Shown here piece after piece: positions 5,565 to 9,229 of a DNA stretch of 9,229 bases. Numbering within the stretch: the first letter of the stretch is position 1; every line of letters starts with the position of its first letter. The position numbers and the translations under genes were made by a program. The stretch is taken from positions 1 through 9,229 of the forward strand of contig CAKROW010000086.1 in assembly GCA_934373235.1 (NCBI GenBank), in the 5' to 3' direction. The notes under the pieces are model-generated. The model was given only the letters and a program-made list of their open reading frames with translations, did not search any database and was not told the DNA's origin. This DNA comes from an uncultured Blautia sp. GTDB lineage: Bacteria; Bacillota; Clostridia; Lachnospirales; Lachnospiraceae.

Positions 5565-6413
5565 ATGAGTCTTGCAGACAATATATTCATAGATATGTGT
5601 AAAGATATCATAGAGAATGGAACAAGTACAGAGGGAGAGAAGGTTCGGCCTGTGTGGGAGGACGGGACTCCGGCATATACCATCAAGAGATTCGGTGTGG
5701 TGAACCGCTATGATCTCCGTAAGGAATTTCCGGCTCTGACATTGAGAAAGACTGCATTAAAAAGTGCCATGGATGAGATCCTGTGGATCTGGCAGAAGAA
5801 GTCCAATAATGTCCACGACCTTCACAGCCATATCTGGGACAGTTGGGCAGACCAGAATGGTTCCATCGGTAAAGCTTACGGATATCAGCTTGGAGTGAAG
5901 CATCAGTATAAGGAAGGCATGATGGATCAGGTTGACCGTGTGCTTTATGACCTTAAGAACAATCCGTACAGCAGACGTATCATGACTAATATTTATGTAC
6001 ATCAGGATCTCCATGAGATGAACCTTTATCCCTGTGCCTATTCCATGACGTTTAATGTGACCAGGGAACCGGGGAAAGACAGGCTTGTGTTAAATGCTAT
6101 CCTGAACCAGAGATCTCAGGATATCCTTACAGCCAACAACTGGAATGTATGTCAGTATTCTCTTCTTCTTATGATGATCGCTCAGGTATGTGATATGGAG
6201 GCTGGCGAGCTGGTCCATGTAGTTGCGGACTGCCATATCTATGACCGCCATATTCCGGTGATCAAAGAACTGATCCAGAGAAAACCCTATCCGGCTCCGG
6301 TTGTGAAGCTGAATCCGGAAGTTAAGGACTTCTACAAATTTACCACAGACGACCTTATTGTGGAAAATTATGAGACATGGCCCCAGATCAGGAATATCCC
6401 GGTGGCTGTATGA
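5565..6413 (+). CDS. thyA: Thymidylate synthase (ThyA)
   Basis: The 282-residue enzyme methylates dUMP to dTMP using 5,10-methylene-tetrahydrofolate, releasing dihydrofolate. The catalytic cysteine is Cys157 in LYPCAYS. The phosphate-binding pair is Arg137-Arg138 (NPYSRR), the second motif is NQRSQD (181-186), the dUMP-reading Asn is N195 in WNVCQY, and DCHIYDRH (222-229) holds the His/Tyr pair. The active-site motif is PCAYS instead of the PCH form of E. coli ThyA. From memory, this and the ending NPEVKDFYKFTTDDL...VAV resemble the B. subtilis ThyA / phage phi3T branch. GGAGG at 5551-5555 is 9 nt before the ATG. folA follows after 24 nt, making a co-transcribed pair that recycles the folate this enzyme oxidises. 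Confidence 0.96.
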   Translation: MSLADNIFIDMCKDIIENGTSTEGEKVRPVWEDGTPAYTIKRFGVVNRYDLRKEFPALTLRKTALKSAMDEILWIWQKKSNNVHDLHSHIWDSWADQNGSIGKAYGYQLGVKHQYKEGMMDQVDRVLYDLKNNPYSRRIMTNIYVHQDLHEMNLYPCAYSMTFNVTREPGKDRLVLNAILNQRSQDILTANNWNVCQYSLLLMMIAQVCDMEAGELVHVVADCHIYDRHIPVIKELIQRKPYPAPVVKLNPEVKDFYKFTTDDLIVENYETWPQIRNIPVAV

Positions 6414-6437
6414 CAAAAGGAAAGGAATGGGACTGAA

Positions 6438-6926
6438 ATGAATATTATTGTTGCGGCAGATAAGAACTGGGGGATCGGAAGAGACAATAAGCTTCTTGTA
6501 AGTATTCCGGCAGATATGAAAATGTTTCGTGAGGAGACAACAGGCAAGGTAGTTGTTATGGGAAGAAAAACACTGGAATCTTTTCCAAACGGATTACCTC
6601 TTAAAAACAGAACCAATATTGTGATCACAGGAAACAAAGATTACAAGGTAAAGGGTGCGGTGATCGTTCACAGTATAGAGGAAGCTCTCAGGGAAGTGGA
6701 GAAATATCCCGCAGAGGATGTATACTGCATTGGTGGTGACAGTATTTACAGACAGATGCTTCCATATTGTAATGTGGCTCATGTGACAAAGATTGATTTT
6801 GCATATGAGGCAGATTCCCATTTTCCTGACCTGGATGCGGATCCGGAATGGGAGATCACAGCAGAGAGTGATGAGCAGACATATTTTGACCTGGAATATG
6901 CTTTTGTAAAATACGAGAGAAAATAA
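6438..6926 (+). CDS. folA: Dihydrofolate reductase
   Basis: The 162-residue product is the normal length for bacterial DHFR. Visible signatures are the Met-20 loop NWGIGRDNKLL (10-20), catalytic Asp26 in IPADMKMF, the NADPH-binding GKVVVMGRKTLESF (36-49, Arg43), the folate-glutamate-binding Arg58 in LKNRTNIV, and the cofactor-contacting IGGDSIYRQML (98-108) with Gly99-Gly100. It reduces dihydrofolate to tetrahydrofolate with NADPH in the cytoplasm, restoring the cofactor consumed by ThyA just upstream. The ribosome site is weak and distant (AGGA at 6423-6426, 11 nt before the ATG), so translation may rely partly on ribosomes finishing thyA. A strong terminator follows. No truncation or odd residues are apparent. 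Confidence 0.96.
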   Translation: MNIIVAADKNWGIGRDNKLLVSIPADMKMFREETTGKVVVMGRKTLESFPNGLPLKNRTNIVITGNKDYKVKGAVIVHSIEEALREVEKYPAEDVYCIGGDSIYRQMLPYCNVAHVTKIDFAYEADSHFPDLDADPEWEITAESDEQTYFDLEYAFVKYERK

Positions 6927-6961
6927 GAAGCAGATATCTTACGATCTGCAGGGAACATGGT

Positions 6962-6995
6962 ACAGGACATCTTAAAAAAGGTGTCCTGTTTTTTT
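6962..6995 (+). terminator. Intrinsic terminator of thyA-folA
   Basis: A 12-bp stem (6962-6973 with 6978-6989, one G-U pair, AAAA loop; core ACAGGACA/TGTCCTGT) runs directly into seven T (6989-6995). It lies 36 nt after the folA stop codon. Confidence 0.94.
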
Positions 6996-7027
6996 ATTCC
7001 GCAGGAAATACTCTGCAATGTTCCCGT

Positions 7028-7062
7028 AAAATAAAAAGAGCTGCATACAATGTATACAGCCC
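7028..7062 (-). terminator. Intrinsic terminator of the ilvE transcript
   Basis: On the minus strand positions 7062-7052 (GGGCTGTATAC) pair with 7048-7038 (GTATGCAGCTC) over 11 bp. Two positions pair only as G-U, and only in the minus-strand RNA, showing its direction. A U-rich tract (complement of 7028-7037) follows. It begins 16 nt after the ilvE stop codon. Confidence 0.85.
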
Positions 7063-7077
7063 TTATAAAAATCCGGG

Positions 7078-8103
7078 TTACTCGATCACGTGGATCCATC
7101 CCTCCGGAGCCTCGATGCGGCCCATCTGGATGCCTGTCAGTGTATCGTAAAGTTTCTGGATAACCGGTCCCATCTTTTCCATTCCGCTTGGGAAGCAGAT
7201 TTCCTTGCCGTGGTCGTTGATCTTTCCAACTGGAGAGATAACAGCAGCGGTACCACAAAGGCCGCACTCTGCGAAATCCTTAACCTCGTCGAAGTAGATC
7301 TCACGCTCCTCAGCCTCAAGTCCAAGATACTCTTTGGCAACATAGATCAGGGAACGACGTGTAATAGAAGGAAGGATACTGTCTGATTTTGGTGTTACAA
7401 CCTTGCCGTCCTTTGTAACGAAGATAAAGTTTGCTCCACCTGTCTCCTCAACCTTGGTACGTGTCTTAGGATCAAGATACATATTCTCATCAAATCCCTG
7501 CTTATGAGCGTCAACGATAGCATGAAGGCTCATTGCGTAGTTCAGGCCGGCTTTGATGTTACCTGTTCCGCAAGGTGCGGCACGGTCAAAGTCACTGACA
7601 CGGATCGTGATTGGTTTTGCGCCACCCTTGAAGTATGGTCCAACCGGTGTTGTAAGGATACGGAACTGATATTCATCAGCCGGTTTAACACCGATTACGG
7701 CGTTGGAACCGAACATGTACGGACGAAGATAAAGAGTTGCGCCTGAACCATATGGCGGAACCCATGCAGCATTAGCTTTGACAACCTGATTAACAGCATC
7801 GATAAATCTCTCTTTCGGGAATACCGGCATCTCAAGCCTTGCAGCAGATGCAGCGATACGCTCTGCATTTAAGTCAGGACGGAAAGTAACGATATGTCCG
7901 TCTTCTGTTGTGTAGGCTTTCAGTCCCTCGAATACACTCTGGGAGTACTGAAGTACACCTGCACACTCATTAAGTACGATGTTAGGGTCTGTGCTTAAAG
8001 TACCCTCATCCCATTTGCCATCTTTAAAATTAGAGACATATCTGTAGTCGGTAGGCATATAAGCAAAACCGATACTGGACCAGTCAATGTTCTTTTTTTC
8101 CAT
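7078..8103 (-). CDS. ilvE: Branched-chain amino acid aminotransferase
   Basis: The 341-residue PLP enzyme (fold type IV, long bacterial BCAT-II-like form) transfers the amino group between glutamate and the 2-oxo acids of leucine, isoleucine and valine, the final step of their synthesis. Its signatures are LQYSQSVFEGLKAY (51-64), RPYMFGSNAVIGV (127-139), the PLP lysine Lys184 in GTGNIKAGLNYA, EETGGANFIFV (219-229), SITRRSL (246-252) and the class-IV motif ECGLCGTAAVISPVG (279-293). The ATG is supported by GGAGGA (8110-8115) at 6 nt spacing. It stands alone between its own promoter and terminator, away from any ilv/leu operon in view. The leader is only about 29 nt, too short for a T-box or peptide attenuator, so control probably acts at the palindromes over the promoter. 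Confidence 0.97.
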   Translation of the reverse strand: MEKKNIDWSSIGFAYMPTDYRYVSNFKDGKWDEGTLSTDPNIVLNECAGVLQYSQSVFEGLKAYTTEDGHIVTFRPDLNAERIAASAARLEMPVFPKERFIDAVNQVVKANAAWVPPYGSGATLYLRPYMFGSNAVIGVKPADEYQFRILTTPVGPYFKGGAKPITIRVSDFDRAAPCGTGNIKAGLNYAMSLHAIVDAHKQGFDENMYLDPKTRTKVEETGGANFIFVTKDGKVVTPKSDSILPSITRRSLIYVAKEYLGLEAEEREIYFDEVKDFAECGLCGTAAVISPVGKINDHGKEICFPSGMEKMGPVIQKLYDTLTGIQMGRIEAPEGWIHVIE

Positions 8104-8123
8104 AACGATTCCTCCGTTTAAGT

Positions 8124-8158
8124 GTTTTACTATTTACCATTGTAAAACTTTTACGTAA
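8124..8158. promoter_or_regulatory. Palindrome cluster (TTTTAC/GTAAAA half-sites), candidate ilvE operator
   Basis: GTAAAACTTTTAC (8142-8154) is a perfect palindrome with one central base, and TTACGTAA (8151-8158) overlaps it as a second perfect palindrome. A further GTTTTAC (8124-8130) forms an inverted repeat with GTAAAAC (8142-8148). The three TTTTAC-type half-sites lie over the -10, start site and spacer of the ilvE promoter, the classic place for a repressor. It does not match the CodY consensus (AATTTTCWGAAAATT). Confidence 0.6.
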
Positions 8159-8174
8159 TGACTTCAATGGTTAA
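8133..8174. repeat. Wide inverted repeat bracketing the ilvE promoter
   Basis: TTTACCATTG (8133-8142) and CAATGGTTAA (8165-8174) are inverted repeats matching at nine of ten positions, 22 bp apart. One arm overlaps the -10 and the other overlaps the -35 of the ilvE promoter. They could be two half-sites for a regulator that spans the promoter, or chance in an AT-rich region. Confidence 0.45.
8139..8167 (-). promoter_or_regulatory. Promoter for ilvE
   Basis: On the minus strand TTGAAG (8167-8162) and TACAAT (8144-8139) are separated by exactly 17 bp, matching four and five of six consensus positions. The transcript would start near 8132. Confidence 0.72.
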
Positions 8175-8205
8175 TTTGAATTTTTTGTGCCTTTTTTTCA
8201 TTCCC

Positions 8206-8234
8206 TTGTAATTTACAGAGGATTTCGCTATAAT
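8206..8234 (+). promoter_or_regulatory. Promoter for the XpaC-family gene
   Basis: TTGTAA (8206-8211) and a perfect TATAAT (8229-8234) are spaced by 17 bp. The start should fall near 8241, giving a leader of about 20 nt with GGAGGA at 8251-8256. The ilvE promoter faces the other way about 40 bp to the left, without overlap of the core elements. Confidence 0.82.
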
Positions 8235-8260
8235 AATTTTAATTATGATTGGAGGAAAAA

Positions 8261-9229
8261 ATGGAGAATCATGAATTTGAAGATCTTGGTGACAAGATCC
8301 AGGATATTATTGAAAATGCAGTAAATTCAAAAGACTTCAAGAAGATGAACCAGAGTATCAACCAGACACTGAACAAGGCGATCGATACAGGAAGTGAAGC
8401 CCTGAAGGATGTTTTAAACTCCGCTATGGGGGGAGCGCAGGATCCGGAATTCCGGAAACGCAGCTACACGTATCAGAGCCCTTATTATGGAAGAAACCGT
8501 GCAGCCAGAGAAGAACTTATGAAGAAACAGAACCAGGTTCTCTACGGTAAGACAACGGGAGAGAACCTGAAAGGAATGATGATGGCTGTTTCCGGAGGCA
8601 TCCTTCTAAGCGGAATGGGGCTTGGAGCGATGATGCTTCTTATGTGGATGGGGTTTGGCAACAGCAGCAGTCTGGGAACCGGAGCACTGGCATTTTTCTG
8701 TATCGGTGCGGCAGGAAGCGGTGTCCTTCTGAGAAACGGGTGCAAGAGACTTGGAAGACTTGGCCGTTTTCAGACTTATGTCAGGACACTGGGAGATCAC
8801 ACCTACTGTAATTTCACGAAGCTTGCACAGGCAGTAGGGAAGCAGGAAAAATTTGTAAAAAAAGATGTCTGCACAATGATCCGGAAAGGGTGGTTTCTGG
8901 AGGGGCATATTGATGACCAGCAGACCTGTCTGATCACCAGCAATGAGACATATGAGCAGTATGTGGAAACACAGAAACAACTGGAACTTAAGAAAAAAGA
9001 GACGGCGCCGGAGGTGCATCTTGAGGAGAATATGACAGAGGAGGCCCAGGAAGTTCTGAAAAAAGGCAATGAATTCCTGGAAAAGATCCACAGGAGCAAT
9101 GATGCCATTCCGGGACCGGAGATCTCAGCCAAGATATCCAGGATGGAACTGATCATCCGAAGTATCTTTGAGCGTGCAGGAGATCATCCGGAAGTGATTC
9201 CGGATCTTAAGAAACTGATGGACTATTAT
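8261..9229 (+). CDS. xpaC: XpaC-family membrane protein (5-bromo-4-chloroindolyl phosphate hydrolysis family), 3' truncated by window
   Basis: An open frame of 323 codons runs from ATG 8261 (GGAGGA at 8251-8256) off the right edge with no stop. The N-terminal 100 residues are polar and probably helical. Two hydrophobic helices lie near 104-130 and 138-158. Residues 165-235 look like a winged-helix fold (FTKLAQAVGKQEKFVKKDVC, then MIRKGWFLEGHI and a short beta hairpin). The region 255-323 carries the family's C-terminal pattern (KISRMELIIRSIFERAGDHP, then DLKKLMDYY). The family name comes from weak hydrolysis of a chromogenic phosphate seen with B. subtilis XpaC; its real role is unsettled and I see no phosphatase motif. 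In B. subtilis and relatives xpaC is followed by a TelA-like (toxic anion resistance) gene, so one may lie just beyond the window. The symbol is by family resemblance only. Confidence 0.82.
   Translation, partial: MENHEFEDLGDKIQDIIENAVNSKDFKKMNQSINQTLNKAIDTGSEALKDVLNSAMGGAQDPEFRKRSYTYQSPYYGRNRAAREELMKKQNQVLYGKTTGENLKGMMMAVSGGILLSGMGLGAMMLLMWMGFGNSSSLGTGALAFFCIGAAGSGVLLRNGCKRLGRLGRFQTYVRTLGDHTYCNFTKLAQAVGKQEKFVKKDVCTMIRKGWFLEGHIDDQQTCLITSNETYEQYVETQKQLELKKKETAPEVHLEENMTEEAQEVLKKGNEFLEKIHRSNDAIPGPEISAKISRMELIIRSIFERAGDHPEVIPDLKKLMDYY

Noticed and set aside
6930..6949. Small hairpin GCAGAT/ATCTGC with an 8-nt loop just after folA.
   Set aside because: Only 6 bp with no T run; the real terminator follows at 6962, so I give it no function.
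6951..7025. Inverted repeat GGGAACAT (6951-6958) and ATGTTCCC (7018-7025) around the folA terminator.
   Set aside because: The 8-bp arms are about 60 bp apart in a terminator-rich gap; plausible by chance and with no associated element.
8104..8260. Possible T-box, riboswitch or CodY site upstream of ilvE.
   Set aside because: The predicted ilvE leader is about 29 nt, too short for a T-box or riboswitch, and the nearest AT-rich stretch (8173-8187) matches the CodY consensus poorly.
1..9229. Mobile elements, prophage, CRISPR arrays or defence systems.
   Set aside because: No transposase, integrase, terminal repeats, spaced direct-repeat arrays or nuclease/toxin genes are visible; gene content and codon use look uniformly chromosomal, and the tRNA cluster shows no attachment-site duplication beyond whole-gene repetition.

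Overview
The window looks like core chromosome of a low-to-mid GC Gram-positive anaerobe, most probably a Lachnospiraceae member (Blautia/Dorea/Ruminococcus type). This is inferred from strong GGAGG ribosome sites throughout, frequent AGA/GGA codons, and the gene set: a VanZ-like protein, an XpaC-family protein, a DUF378 protein, a DUF5067-like membrane protein and a MalQ of the Firmicutes type. No database search was possible, so the genus is a guess.

Layout. 1-255: three tRNA-Gly genes (GCC, UCC, GCC); the two GCC copies are identical. 257-372: two back-to-back terminators; the second is a long hairpin shared with the leftward genes that follow. 372-1714 (minus): a DUF378 two-helix membrane protein and, upstream of it, a membrane-anchored protein with a probable C-terminal DUF5067-like domain. 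1715-1836: divergent, physically overlapping promoters. 1837-4854 (plus): an alpha/beta-hydrolase of the monoglyceride lipase/lysophospholipase type, then malQ (4-alpha-glucanotransferase), which overlaps a small two-helix membrane protein gene by 17 nt. 4863-4905: a bidirectional terminator. 4909-5427 (minus): a VanZ-like membrane protein whose predicted promoter would start the transcript at the ATG itself. 5565-6926 (plus): a thyA-folA operon. 6962-7062: two terminators for the convergent folA and ilvE genes. 7078-8103 (minus): branched-chain aminotransferase. 8104-8260: divergent promoters, the ilvE one embedded in dense palindromes. 8261 to the end (plus): an XpaC-family protein running off the window.

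How the genes fit together. thyA and folA form a functional pair: thymidylate synthase turns methylene-tetrahydrofolate into dihydrofolate and FolA reduces it back. MalQ handles maltodextrins or glycogen breakdown products but has no other sugar gene beside it here. IlvE does the last step of Leu/Ile/Val synthesis. The remaining genes are envelope or membrane proteins of largely unknown role. I see no phage, transposon, CRISPR or defence genes, and nothing that amounts to a new multi-gene system. The points worth a second look are regulatory: the ilvE palindrome cluster, the possible leaderless vanZ-like transcript, the overlapping divergent promoters near 1780, and the malQ tail that also carries the next gene's ribosome site.
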